This document shows, one piece after another, positions 8,448 to 15,773 of a DNA stretch of 64,000 nt. The notes under the pieces are model-generated. The model was not told the DNA's origin and searched no databases. It saw only the letters and a list, made by a program, of their open reading frames with translations. This stretch comes from Kribbella pratensis. Its GTDB lineage: Bacteria; Actinomycetota; Actinomycetes; Propionibacteriales; Kribbellaceae. Numbering within the stretch: the first letter of the stretch is position 1; each line of letters starts with the position of its first letter. Made by a program: the position numbers and the translations under genes. The DNA lies in NCBI RefSeq assembly GCF_004366075.1, contig NZ_SODU01000003.1:1178001-1242000 (forward strand), written 5' to 3'.

Positions 8448-8522
8448 TCAGCGCAGACAGAGGGCGCTGGAGACCCGGAGGAGATCGATGTGGAGGCGGT
8501 AGTACGGCGGCTTGCGCGTCAT
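8448..8522 (-). CDS. Sulfur-type regulatory leader peptide (24 aa)
   Basis: This 24-codon gene reads MTRKPPYYRLHIDLLR followed by VSSALCLR and stop. The HIDLLRVSSALC pattern is that of short actinobacterial leader peptides found ahead of sulfur assimilation, cysteine and sulfonate genes. The single cysteine codon near the end is the likely sensing point: when cysteinyl-tRNA is scarce, a ribosome stalled there would change folding or access downstream. AGGAG stands six bases before the ATG. Upstream on the same strand is an AT-rich stretch suited to a promoter. It is the best evidence that the whole operon from 8334 down to 1 is expressed for sulfur nutrition. Confidence 0.85.
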   Translation of the reverse strand: MTRKPPYYRLHIDLLRVSSALCLR

Positions 8523-8859
8523 TCCCGTCTCCTCTCGTCGGTCGTGTCATTTCAGTATGGGACGCGGTTGAAAGATTAGTAAGTCGATCGACAAAGCTCT
8601 CAATATATGGACGGCTTATACCGGTCCAGAGGGCCTGCTCGACGCCGATCGCCAGGTGATTCGCGTCACAGGCGCGGCGACTTTCTTGCCCAGCCGGTTC
8701 ACGCCTGAGCATGCACCGGACGGCAGGATGCCCTCACCGAGCGTGTTCGATTTTGTTGAGCGCTCCGCAATCCGTGTTTGAGGCGCCGTGACCTCCTCGT
8801 TATGGTCATTCAGTCGCCGTACCCCTCAACGGCGAATACCCCTCCCTGGAAGGCTTCTC
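8523..8859. promoter_or_regulatory. Divergent intergenic region with palindrome
   Basis: This 337-base region separates the sulfur operon (leftward) from the M23 peptidase gene (rightward). Bases 8560-8620 are clearly AT-richer than the surroundings, as expected for the leftward promoter. They contain the perfect ten-base palindrome GTCGATCGAC at 8583-8592, a possible regulator site. The right half holds no gene or riboswitch that I can recognise. Confidence 0.35.
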
Positions 8860-9780
8860 GTGCCCACTCACCAAGACGCGCCGCAAACAGAGCGGCAGGC
8901 GTCCAGCCGCCCGGCTGCTCCGCGCCGGGTGGCAAAGCACCGCTCCTCCCGCCGCAACGCGACCCGCCGTACCCAGCTGATCGGCCTGACCGCCGCCTTG
9001 GCCGCCGCGGCCGGGACCACGACCGTCGGGCTCAGCTCGTCCGCGACCGGTCCGGCCACCGCATCCGGAAGCACCGGCCTGAGCCCCTCACAGGCCGACG
9101 CTCTGACTGCCGCCCGGGTCGACCGGCGCGACCTCGGGTCCCGGGACGCGTCCCGGATCGACCTGTCGCTCGCGTCGACCCGGAAGGCGGCGGCCGAGAC
9201 CGCCGCGAAGCAGCGGGCCGCACGCCTGGCCGCGCACGCGGCACTGACGCAGCGCCGGGCGCTTGCGCTGGCAGCCGCGAAGGCAGCCGCCGCGAAGAAG
9301 GCCGAGGCGAACGCCAAGGCCCTCGCCGCCGCGAAGAAGGAAGCCCTCGCCAAGGCAGCGGCGATCAAGGCGGCCGCGACCCCGAAGATCGTGCTGCCGA
9401 CCACCGGCTACCACCTGACCGCCCGCTTCAACCAGGCCGGCGGCCGCTGGGCCCACAACCACACCGGTCTCGACTTCGCGGCCCCGATGGGTACGCCGGT
9501 CCGCTCGGTGATGGCCGGTGAGGTCATCCAGGCCGACTTCGAAGGCGCGTACGGCCGTCAGGTGAAAGTGCGGCACGCCGACGGCACCGTCACGTCGTAC
9601 AGCCACATGTCCGAGTTCGACGTCTCCGTCGGCGACTCGGTCGAGGCAGGCACGATGGTCGGCCGCATCGGCATGACCGGCAACACCACCGGCCCCCACG
9701 TCCACTTCGAGGTCCTCCCCCACGGCGGCGACCCCATCGACCCCGAACCCTGGCTCCGCGACCACGGCCTCACCCCGTAA
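8860..9780 (+). CDS. M23 family murein peptidase
   Basis: A 306-residue exported protein. I take the GTG at 8860 as the start because GGAAGG stands just upstream; an ATG at 8788 in frame has no such site. A basic N-terminus leads into a membrane or signal segment (LIGLTAALAAAAGTTTVGL). Residues from about 110 to 190 are an alanine- and lysine-rich helix likely to form a coiled coil or cell-wall stalk. The C-terminal domain is an LytM-type zinc peptidase with metal ligands in HNHTGLDFAAP and the HVHFE motif. It should cut peptidoglycan cross-bridges outside the cell. The stop is five bases from the end of the facing acetyltransferase gene. Confidence 0.9.
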   Translation: MPTHQDAPQTERQASSRPAAPRRVAKHRSSRRNATRRTQLIGLTAALAAAAGTTTVGLSSSATGPATASGSTGLSPSQADALTAARVDRRDLGSRDASRIDLSLASTRKAAAETAAKQRAARLAAHAALTQRRALALAAAKAAAAKKAEANAKALAAAKKEALAKAAAIKAAATPKIVLPTTGYHLTARFNQAGGRWAHNHTGLDFAAPMGTPVRSVMAGEVIQADFEGAYGRQVKVRHADGTVTSYSHMSEFDVSVGDSVEAGTMVGRIGMTGNTTGPHVHFEVLPHGGDPIDPEPWLRDHGLTP

Positions 9781-9785
9781 GACCC

Positions 9786-10295
9786 CTACAAGGTCTTGGC
9801 CATGTCGAGGGCGGCTATGTAGGTGCCCTCGATGAGGAATTCGTTGGGGTGGGTGCCTTCCAGGACGTAGCCGTGGCGTTCGTACAGGCGGCGGGCGGCG
9901 GTGTTGGTGCTGTGGACGTGCAGGCTGATCTTGCGCGCGCCGCGGCGGCGCCCCTCGGCGGTGGCGGCGTCCAGGAGGGCGGACGCGACGCCCAGGCGGC
10001 GCGCCTCGTGGGCGACCGCGAGGCCGTTGATCGACAGTACGCCGGAACCCTCGGGGAACGGGTACTTGTCCTGCAGGCGCAAGTACCCGACCACGGCGCC
10101 CTCGTGCTCCGCGACCAGATGCGCCTCCGGCCCGCTCCGGCTGAAGAACGTGTCCTGCAGCGTGTCCTGGTAGGACGGGAATCCCGACGACGCGTCCCAC
10201 GCACTCCGCTCGATCGCGAGCAGCGCCGTGTCGTCCTCCTCGACGGCACGTCGTACCGTCACCTGCTGGTCGCCTGATCGGCGGTCGTCACTCAC
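9786..10295 (-). CDS. GNAT family N-acetyltransferase
   Basis: A 169-residue acetyltransferase of the GNAT fold. The substrate-facing strand YLRLQDKY, the motif A segment INGLAVAHEARRLGVASALL with acetyl-CoA loop RRLGVA, and the terminal TAARRLYERHGYV helix-strand are all present. I place the start at GTG 10295, which has GAGGA eight bases upstream; an ATG at 10325 would add ten residues. It stands alone between two cell-wall peptidase genes, facing the first. The acceptor molecule cannot be told from the sequence. Confidence 0.82.
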   Translation of the reverse strand: MSDDRRSGDQQVTVRRAVEEDDTALLAIERSAWDASSGFPSYQDTLQDTFFSRSGPEAHLVAEHEGAVVGYLRLQDKYPFPEGSGVLSINGLAVAHEARRLGVASALLDAATAEGRRRGARKISLHVHSTNTAARRLYERHGYVLEGTHPNEFLIEGTYIAALDMAKTL

Positions 10296-10350
10296 CGCAC
10301 CATCCTCGCCCGCCGGGTGGGCCAACTGCCTGCGGGGTCAGGTTCCGGGA

Positions 10351-10371
10351 CCGATATCGAAAACATATCGG
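10351..10371. promoter_or_regulatory. Inverted repeat upstream of M15 peptidase gene
   Basis: CCGATAT and ATATCGG form perfect seven-base arms around a seven-base AT-rich centre, 45 bases before the ATG of the carboxypeptidase gene. Its position and symmetry fit a dimeric repressor or activator site. No regulator is encoded beside it. Confidence 0.35.
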
Positions 10372-10416
10372 AAATCGCAGACGCTGCCGCAACATCGCCT
10401 TGGATGAACTGTCGGC

Positions 10417-11073
10417 ATGCTGACCAATCACCTGAGGCGCGATCGTCGGCTCGCCGGATCCGGCCGTCTGGCGATCGTTGCCGCCGTCATCAGTCTCGCG
10501 CTGACCTCGTGTACAGCGGTTTCCGCGCAGGACGATTCGTCACCGTCGAGTACCGGGTCGAACACGGGGTCGAGCACGGGGTCGAGCACCGGGTCGACCT
10601 CCGGCCGGCCGTCGAAGTCCGGCTCGACCAAGAGCGGACCGCCCGGCGCGGCGGACGGCGTCCTGCCCGACCACACCTCGGCGTACGACACCAGCCTGCC
10701 CGGGGTCACCAAGCTCGATCCCGCCCTCCGTGAGGCCGTCCAGGAGGCCGAGACCGCGATGAAGGCGGACGGCATCAGGATGCAGGTCACGACGGGCTGG
10801 CGCAGCAAGAAGTACCAGGAAGAGCTGATGGAGAAGGCGATCCGCAAGTACGGCAGCAAGAAGAAGGCCAAGGAGTACGTCGCCGACCCGGACGAATCGC
10901 ACCACGTCACCGGCCACGCCGTCGACATCGGCCCCACCGACGCCGACTACTGGCTGATCCGCCACGGCAACCGCTACGGCCTCTGCCAAACCCTCTCCAA
11001 CGAGATCTGGCACTTCGAGCTGGTCACCACTCCGGGCGGGACCTGCCCACCCATGACCGACCCGAAGGGCTAG
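10417..11073 (+). CDS. VanY-type D-Ala-D-Ala carboxypeptidase lipoprotein
   Basis: A 218-residue M15B peptidase. A lipoprotein signal with box LALTSC near residue 32 anchors it outside the membrane. A low-complexity linker of Ser, Thr and Gly (residues 40-75) follows. The catalytic domain carries the zinc motif in SHHVTGHAVDIG, corresponding to the family's SxHxxGxAxD, and the second ligand in IWHFE. It is expected to remove the terminal D-alanine from peptidoglycan stems. Family members can lower glycopeptide susceptibility, but with no vanHAX-like genes nearby a cell-wall maintenance role is more likely. Confidence 0.9.
   Translation: MLTNHLRRDRRLAGSGRLAIVAAVISLALTSCTAVSAQDDSSPSSTGSNTGSSTGSSTGSTSGRPSKSGSTKSGPPGAADGVLPDHTSAYDTSLPGVTKLDPALREAVQEAETAMKADGIRMQVTTGWRSKKYQEELMEKAIRKYGSKKKAKEYVADPDESHHVTGHAVDIGPTDADYWLIRHGNRYGLCQTLSNEIWHFELVTTPGGTCPPMTDPKG
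10547..10594 (+). repeat. Four 12-bp tandem repeats in lipoprotein linker
   Basis: Four near-identical 12-base units (consensus CGAGCACGGGGT) lie in frame in the carboxypeptidase linker and encode Ser/Thr-Gly-Ser tetrapeptides. Being a multiple of three, gain or loss of copies would lengthen or shorten the stalk without a frameshift. Confidence 0.8.
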
Positions 11074-11591
11074 CGGGGTTCTTCGGGGGGATCGGGGAGT
11101 TTGGCGAGGGGGCGCTGGGACCAGGCGACGTCATGCCAGGCGTCGAGTTTCCAGCCGATTTCGCGATAGGTGCCGATCGGGTCGAAGCCGAGGGACTTGT
11201 GCAGGGCCTCGCTGGCCGGGTTGGGCAGCGTGACACCGGCGACGGCGGTGCGGAAACCGCGTTCTGACAGGCGCTCGAACAGGGCGTTGTAGAGCGTTCG
11301 GCCGGCGCCGGTGCGGTGGTGGCTGGGGGCAACATAAACGCTGACCTCACAGGACCAGCGGTACGCCGGGCGCGGCTTCATCGGGCCGCCGTACGCATAT
11401 CCGACGACCTGGCCGTCGTCTTCGAGAACCAGCCACGCGTGGGTGGACTGGGCCTTGGCAATCCGCTCGGCCATCTCCTCGACCGTCGGCGGATCGAGCT
11501 CGAACGTGATCGACGTACCGGTGACGTAGGGCGCGTAGATCGCCGCGCAGGCCTCGGCGTCGGCAGCCGAGGCGTCTCTGACCTGAACCAT
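11070..11591 (-). CDS. Phosphinothricin-type GNAT acetyltransferase
   Basis: A 173-residue GNAT protein close in pattern to the Pat/Bar and YncA group. Typical stretches are VRDASAADAEACAAIYAPYV at the start, TSITFELDPPTVEEM, the EVSVYVAPSHHRTGAGRTLY strand and acetyl-CoA loop, and LHKSLGFDPIGTYREIGWK near the end. Family enzymes acetylate the amino group of phosphinothricin, methionine sulfoximine or similar compounds; the native substrate here is unknown. The start is ATG at 11591. Its 3' end overlaps the facing carboxypeptidase gene by four bases. It diverges from the XRE-cupin gene, with only about 40 bases between starts. Confidence 0.88.
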   Translation of the reverse strand: MVQVRDASAADAEACAAIYAPYVTGTSITFELDPPTVEEMAERIAKAQSTHAWLVLEDDGQVVGYAYGGPMKPRPAYRWSCEVSVYVAPSHHRTGAGRTLYNALFERLSERGFRTAVAGVTLPNPASEALHKSLGFDPIGTYREIGWKLDAWHDVAWSQRPLAKLPDPPEEPR

Positions 11592-11603
11592 GACACGATA
11601 GTA

Positions 11604-11626
11604 GCCACAACTGCCGCTATAGTGGC
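11604..11626. promoter_or_regulatory. Shared divergent promoter with inverted repeat
   Basis: GCCAC at 11604-11608 and GTGGC at 11622-11626 form an inverted repeat between two divergent starts. TATAGT at 11618-11623 fits a -10 element for the rightward gene. Only seven bases separate it from the GTG at 11631, so that gene's mRNA is probably leaderless. The symmetry suggests a site for the XRE regulator itself. Confidence 0.45.
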
Positions 11627-11633
11627 AAGCGTG

Positions 11634-12194
11634 ATGGATGAACTGTCTCGGTCCTTGGCCGCGACCGTGCAGCAGGCGCGGGTCGCGCAGGACCTGTCCG
11701 TGAACGCGCTCGCCGAGCGGTCGGGGGTTTCGCGCGCGATGATCGGGAAGATCGAGCGGGGCGAGGCGCAGCCCACCGCCGTACTGCTGGGGAAGCTGTC
11801 CGGTGCGCTCGGCATGACATTGTCCGAGCTCGTCGCCCGCGCGGAGAACACCGGTGAGCTGCTCCGTCGAGCACACGACCAGCCGGTCTGGACCGACCCG
11901 GTCACCGGGTACCGCCGACGCGCGGTGTCCCCGGTGACCGATGGGCCATTGGAACTGGTGGAGGTGGAACTGCCTCCCGGGGCGTCGGTCTCGTACCCGG
12001 CCGACGCCTACATCTTCAAGTACCAGCAGTTGTGGATCCTCGACGGACGGCTGCGCTTTCACGAAGGATCACAGGTTCACGAACTACATGCCGGCGACTG
12101 CCTGCAACTCGGCCCACCTCTGCCGACGACCTTCCACAATCCGGGTACGGCGGTGTGCCGTTACCTGGTCGCGCTGGTCAAGGGGCGCGGCTGA
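11634..12194 (+). CDS. XRE family regulator with C-terminal cupin
   Basis: A 186-residue DNA-binding protein. Residues 5-62 are a Cro/C1-type helix-turn-helix (LSVNALAERSGVSRAMIGKIERG). Residues 110-180 form a small cupin barrel (ELVEVELPPGASVSYPADAY, then LRFHEGSQVHELHAGDCLQL). HTH-cupin proteins usually sense a small molecule through the cupin and control adjacent catabolic or resistance genes, so the divergent acetyltransferase gene is the probable target. The start may be the ATG at 11634 or the GTG at 11631; both fit a leaderless message. Its last 34 bases overlap the end of the facing monooxygenase gene. Confidence 0.88.
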   Translation: MDELSRSLAATVQQARVAQDLSVNALAERSGVSRAMIGKIERGEAQPTAVLLGKLSGALGMTLSELVARAENTGELLRRAHDQPVWTDPVTGYRRRAVSPVTDGPLELVEVELPPGASVSYPADAYIFKYQQLWILDGRLRFHEGSQVHELHAGDCLQLGPPLPTTFHNPGTAVCRYLVALVKGRG

Positions 12195-13672
12195 AACCAC
12201 TGCGCCACCGCGTCACGCAGCCCTTCACGTTCCGCGACGCCGTCCTGCTCGGCGGCCCAGGCGACGTAGCCGTCCGGCCTGATCAGCACGGCGATCGGAG
12301 CCTCGCCCCGACCGGTGACCACCTCGATCGGATCCGCCACGAGGTCGGCGAACGAGGCATCGGGGGTGAGGTCGACGAGGAGCGGGCGAGCCGACCTCAT
12401 CAGCTCGGCCAGCCGCTTGGAGCCGATCGTCAGATCGGGCGCCCAGCGGCCGACGAGGGGGTGCGAACCCTCGTGGTACTTGATGTCCGCGCCGGAAATC
12501 AGTTCCGCAACTCGCTGCACGTTTCGCGGATCGGTCAGAAACTCGCCGAACAGTTTCCGCAACGCCGTCACCTGCTCACCTGGTGCGATCAGCGCGGACT
12601 GTGCCTGCGTGTGCATCACGACCCGCTCCCCCACCGGCCGACGCTCGGACTCGTACGTGTCGAGCAGCCCCGGCGGCGCCCAGCCCTGCACCTCCGCCGC
12701 CAGTTTCCACCCGAGGTTGACCGCATCCTGCAACCCGAGGTTCAGCCCCGGACCGCCGATCGCGGAGTGCACGTGCGCGGCGTCGCCGACCAGTAACACC
12801 CGTCCGGAACGGAAACTCGACGCCAGCCGGCTGTTCCCGCCGACCACGCGCCGGAGCTGCCGAACACCCTCACCCGTTGGCTCGACCAACGGCAGGTGAA
12901 CGCCGAGCACCCGATCGGCGCTCTCCTGCAACTCCTGGAAAGTCACCTCACCCTCCGGCGGCGTGTCCCACTCTCCCGTGCTGATCGCGGGCAGCCGATT
13001 CGGAAACGGCGCCCAGACGAACAGGCCACGTTCAGTCCGCTGGTGCAGGAACGGCGGCACTACGCCGTACCCAGGGACCTTCAGCAGCCCGTTCTCGATG
13101 TACTCGGGCGGCACCGCAGCGCTTCCGGTCCGGGACACCATCGAGTCGTTGGTGACGCCAGGAAAGTCGATTCCGGCGAATTTCCGTGTCGGGCTGTGGC
13201 CGCCGTCGGCGCCGACCAGATAGCCGGCCCGCAGTTCGTACTCGCCATCCGGTCCGGATAGCGACACGGTGACGCCGTCCGCGTCCTGTGTGAACCCGGT
13301 CAGCTCGTGACCACGCCGGATCTCGACGCCGAGTTCCAGGGCTCGCTCCTGCAGAACCTCCTCGATGCGCACCTGAGGAACCTGCAGCAGATAGACCGGG
13401 TTCTCCTCGAGTACGTCGAGCGGCAACGGCATCGCGCCGAACACGAATCCAGGAGCCGGCTGCGGCGGACCCGGCGTACCGCTCAAGCGCTCGTAGAGTC
13501 CGCGCCGGTCGAGCATTCTGATGACCTGGCCGACCAGGCCGTTGGCACGCGGTACCGTGCTGCGTTCCGGGAGTTTCTCCAGCACGATCGGCCGGACTCC
13601 GGCCAGCATGAGTTCACTGGCGAGCATGAGGCCGTTCGGTCCGGCTCCGGCGATGACAACTTCTGCGTCCAT
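12161..13672 (-). CDS. FAD-dependent aromatic monooxygenase
   Basis: A 503-residue class A flavoprotein monooxygenase (PF01494 type). The N-terminal FAD fold is EVVIAGAGPNGLMLASEL, the DG motif is YLVGADGGHSPTRK near residue 165, and the second FAD motif is GRVLLVGDAAHVHSAIGGPG near residue 290. The C-terminal thioredoxin-like tail is present, giving the length of the rifampicin or anthracycline hydroxylase branch. It probably hydroxylates an aromatic or polyketide compound, for degradation or detoxification. It follows a TetR gene on the same strand, 64 bases downstream, which suggests ligand-induced control. SD GGAGGGG stands four bases before the ATG. Confidence 0.9.
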   Translation of the reverse strand: MDAEVVIAGAGPNGLMLASELMLAGVRPIVLEKLPERSTVPRANGLVGQVIRMLDRRGLYERLSGTPGPPQPAPGFVFGAMPLPLDVLEENPVYLLQVPQVRIEEVLQERALELGVEIRRGHELTGFTQDADGVTVSLSGPDGEYELRAGYLVGADGGHSPTRKFAGIDFPGVTNDSMVSRTGSAAVPPEYIENGLLKVPGYGVVPPFLHQRTERGLFVWAPFPNRLPAISTGEWDTPPEGEVTFQELQESADRVLGVHLPLVEPTGEGVRQLRRVVGGNSRLASSFRSGRVLLVGDAAHVHSAIGGPGLNLGLQDAVNLGWKLAAEVQGWAPPGLLDTYESERRPVGERVVMHTQAQSALIAPGEQVTALRKLFGEFLTDPRNVQRVAELISGADIKYHEGSHPLVGRWAPDLTIGSKRLAELMRSARPLLVDLTPDASFADLVADPIEVVTGRGEAPIAVLIRPDGYVAWAAEQDGVAEREGLRDAVAQWFQPRPLTSATR

Positions 13673-13702
13673 AATTCCCCTCCACTTGGGCGTGACTGAC
13701 CG

Positions 13703-13721
13703 CCCCGGCGACTCACCGGGG
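13703..13721 (-). terminator. Hairpin between tetR and monooxygenase gene
   Basis: CCCCGG and CCGGGG form a six-base-pair stem around CGACTCA, between the stop of the TetR gene and the start of the monooxygenase gene. On the minus strand no U-run follows; the pyrimidine-rich flank is on the other side. It may partly uncouple the two genes. Weak call. Confidence 0.3.
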
Positions 13722-13736
13722 TCTGTTCTAGGGCTG

Positions 13737-14345
13737 CTATTCGGGGACGGGCAGGCCGGCTTCGACCTGGTCGAGCGCCGACGACAGCAGGTCGGCGATC
13801 GAGCGCGGCGGATCGGCCCGCAGCCACTCCGCCATCACGACCGCGCGGGTCGCGCCGATCACCTCGGCGACGAGTCGCGGGTACATCCCCGAGGTCCCGG
13901 TCCGGTCGGCGACCGCGGCCGCCAGTTCTTCACCGACGCGGGCGTACGCGCGCGCGATCGCGCCCTGCAGAGCCGGCTCGTTCATCATCAAGCGGATGCC
14001 GGTGAGCCACTGCTCGTCCGGCGGCCGCCGTCCGCCGTGGCCTTCCTCGCCGAGGGCGAAGTGCTTCTCGATCGCTGCCCGGATCGCGACCCACAACGGC
14101 TCGTCGGCCGGCCGCGCCCGGAGCTCCTCGGCGATCCGCAGGCTGCGGTCCACCTCGCGCGCGGCGATCGCGTCGGCCTTGCTGTCGAAGTAGTTGCGGA
14201 ACGTCCGCAGCGAGACACCGGCCTCGGCGGCGATGTCCTCGATCCGTACGTTGCCGTACCCGCGCTCGACGGCGAGCCGGACCGCCGCCCAGCTCAACGC
14301 GATCCGCGTCTCCTGCTTCTTCCGCTCCCGCAACCCTCCGGCCAT
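13737..14345 (-). CDS. TetR family regulator
   Basis: A 202-residue TetR protein. The N-terminal helix-turn-helix is IEDIAAEAGVSLRTFRNYF at about 41-59, preceded by the usual LRERKKQETR helix. The C-terminal part resembles the MftR-type ligand domain (GIRLMMNEPALQGAIARAYA). The ATG at 14345 is preceded by a strong AT-rich palindrome, suggesting autoregulation. It heads a short minus operon with the aromatic monooxygenase, its probable target, and faces away from terC. Confidence 0.9.
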   Translation of the reverse strand: MAGGLRERKKQETRIALSWAAVRLAVERGYGNVRIEDIAAEAGVSLRTFRNYFDSKADAIAAREVDRSLRIAEELRARPADEPLWVAIRAAIEKHFALGEEGHGGRRPPDEQWLTGIRLMMNEPALQGAIARAYARVGEELAAAVADRTGTSGMYPRLVAEVIGATRAVVMAEWLRADPPRSIADLLSSALDQVEAGLPVPE

Positions 14346-14364
14346 GCCTCGACCGTAACAGAAC

Positions 14365-14396
14365 TTGCCCAAAGAGCAAAGATGCCTTTTAGGCAA
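14365..14396. promoter_or_regulatory. Candidate TetR operator
   Basis: TTGCC at 14365-14369 and GGCAA at 14392-14396 bracket the region, and a perfect palindrome, TGCCTTTTAGGCA, lies at 14383-14395. It sits about 20-50 bases before the TetR start in the divergent gap to terC, where a TetR dimer or dimer pair would block the promoter. Confidence 0.5.
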
Positions 14397-14441
14397 TTTC
14401 CTCCGACTTGCTGAGACCACGAGCAGGCCATGGTTGGGTAA

Positions 14442-14569
14442 CCCCATGACGGTGCTGATGCCACGCCTCCGGCGCGGCGGGTCATGGGGCCGTAACTCCC
14501 GTCCTTCCCTCGTCGCTCCGGTCGCTTCGCTCCCTCCACTCCTCAGTCCAGGACGGGAGGCCCCATGAC
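14442..14569 (+). promoter_or_regulatory. Structured terC leader RNA with alternative pairings
   Basis: CCCCATGAC (14442-14450) pairs perfectly with GTCATGGGG (14481-14489). The same 3' strand, extended to GTCATGGGGCC (14481-14491), also pairs over eleven bases with GGCCCCATGAC at 14559-14569, which contains the terC start codon. Separately, CTCCCGTCC (14496-14504) pairs with GGACGGGAG (14551-14559), which contains the ribosome binding site. The pairings compete, as in a translational riboswitch. I do not see the conserved GGGGAGUAG core of the yybP-ykoY manganese riboswitch often found before terC. Confidence 0.65.
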
Positions 14570-15773
14570 CGTGTCCCCGCTGGTCTGGGTGTTGACGCTG
14601 CTGGCGATCGTCGGCCTGCTGCTGTTCGACTACTTCTTCCATGTGCGATCGGCGCACGTCCCGACCCTGCGCGAGGCCGCCGTCTGGTCCGCGCTGTACG
14701 TCGGGATCGCGGTGCTGTTCGGACTCGGCACGCTCGTCCTCGGCGGCGGCGACATGGGCTCGGAGTACTTCGCCGGGTACATCACGGAGAAAGCGCTGTC
14801 GGTCGACAACCTCTTCGTGTTCCTGATCATCATGACCGGCTTCCGGGTGCCCCGGGAGAACCAGCAGAAGGTCCTGCTGGTCGGGATCGTGGTCAGCCTG
14901 ATCGCCCGGGCCGGGTTCATCTTCATCGGCTCGGCATTGCTGCACACGTTTTCCTGGGTGTTCTACCTGTTCGGCATCGCGCTCCTGCTGACCGCCGGAA
15001 ACATGCTCAAGCCGGAAACCGAGGAGTCGCACCAGGCGCAGAACCTGGTCGTCCGGCTGAGCCGCCGGCTGTTCCGGACGAGCGAGGAGTACGACGGGGA
15101 CCGGCTGACGACCACCGTCGACGGGCGCCGGATGCTGACGCCGATGCTGCTGGTGATGGTCGCGATCGGCGCCACCGACCTGATGTTCGCGCTCGACTCG
15201 ATCCCGGCGATCTTCGGCCTGACCCAGAACGTGTACGTCGTGTTCACCGCGACCGCCTTCAGCCTGCTCGGGCTGCGGCAACTGTTCTTCCTGCTCGACG
15301 GGCTCCTGGACCGGCTGATCTACCTGTCCTTCGGGCTCGCTGCGATCCTCGCGTTCATCGGCGCCAAGCTGATCCTGCATGCGCTGCACGAGAACAACCT
15401 GCCGTTCGTGAACGGCGGCGACCACGTCGAGGTGGCCGAGATCAGCACCGGTCTCTCGCTGGTCGTGATCCTGGTCGTGCTGGTGATCACGATCCTCGCG
15501 TCCCTGTTCAGCACCCGCGGGCGAACGCAGACCGCGATGGCCCACATCCGCCGGGACGCGACGGCGTACCTCGATCCGGAGTACACCGACGACCCGGCGG
15601 AGCGGGAGCGGGTGTTCCAGCGGTTGCTGCGGGCCCGCGACCACATCACCGAGCTAGGCCCGAAGGCCAAGCAGCAGGTGTGGAACGAGGACGACCTGAT
15701 GGCACTGTGCCGCGAGGTCGGCGAGGCGCACGCCGCCGCCCACGCCGACCACGAGATCCGGCCCAGCCTCTGA
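14565..15773 (+). CDS. TerC family integral membrane protein
   Basis: A 402-residue polytopic membrane protein with about nine hydrophobic segments. It shows the TerC family's two acidic motifs: EYFAGYITEKALSVDNLFVF near residue 65 and AIGATDLMFALDSIPAIFGL near residue 205, whose aspartates and glutamates are thought to bind metal. Related proteins (MeeY/MeeF, Alx) export manganese or metallate exported enzymes; tellurite resistance is a historical name. A charged cytoplasmic loop at about 160-195 and a soluble C-terminal tail of about 80 residues are longer than in the smallest family members. The ATG follows GGGAGG directly in a structured leader. Its stop codon begins a 17-base tandem repeat. 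Confidence 0.9.
   Translation: MTVSPLVWVLTLLAIVGLLLFDYFFHVRSAHVPTLREAAVWSALYVGIAVLFGLGTLVLGGGDMGSEYFAGYITEKALSVDNLFVFLIIMTGFRVPRENQQKVLLVGIVVSLIARAGFIFIGSALLHTFSWVFYLFGIALLLTAGNMLKPETEESHQAQNLVVRLSRRLFRTSEEYDGDRLTTTVDGRRMLTPMLLVMVAIGATDLMFALDSIPAIFGLTQNVYVVFTATAFSLLGLRQLFFLLDGLLDRLIYLSFGLAAILAFIGAKLILHALHENNLPFVNGGDHVEVAEISTGLSLVVILVVLVITILASLFSTRGRTQTAMAHIRRDATAYLDPEYTDDPAERERVFQRLLRARDHITELGPKAKQQVWNEDDLMALCREVGEAHAAAHADHEIRPSL

Noticed and set aside
8620-8859. c-di-AMP (ydaO) riboswitch before the M23 peptidase gene
   Set aside because: Such riboswitches precede many actinobacterial cell-wall hydrolase genes, but I cannot find the conserved aptamer segments here.
14401-14564. yybP-ykoY manganese riboswitch before terC
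   Set aside because: The location is right and the RNA is structured, but the conserved GGGGAGUAG core is missing, so I report only the alternative pairings.
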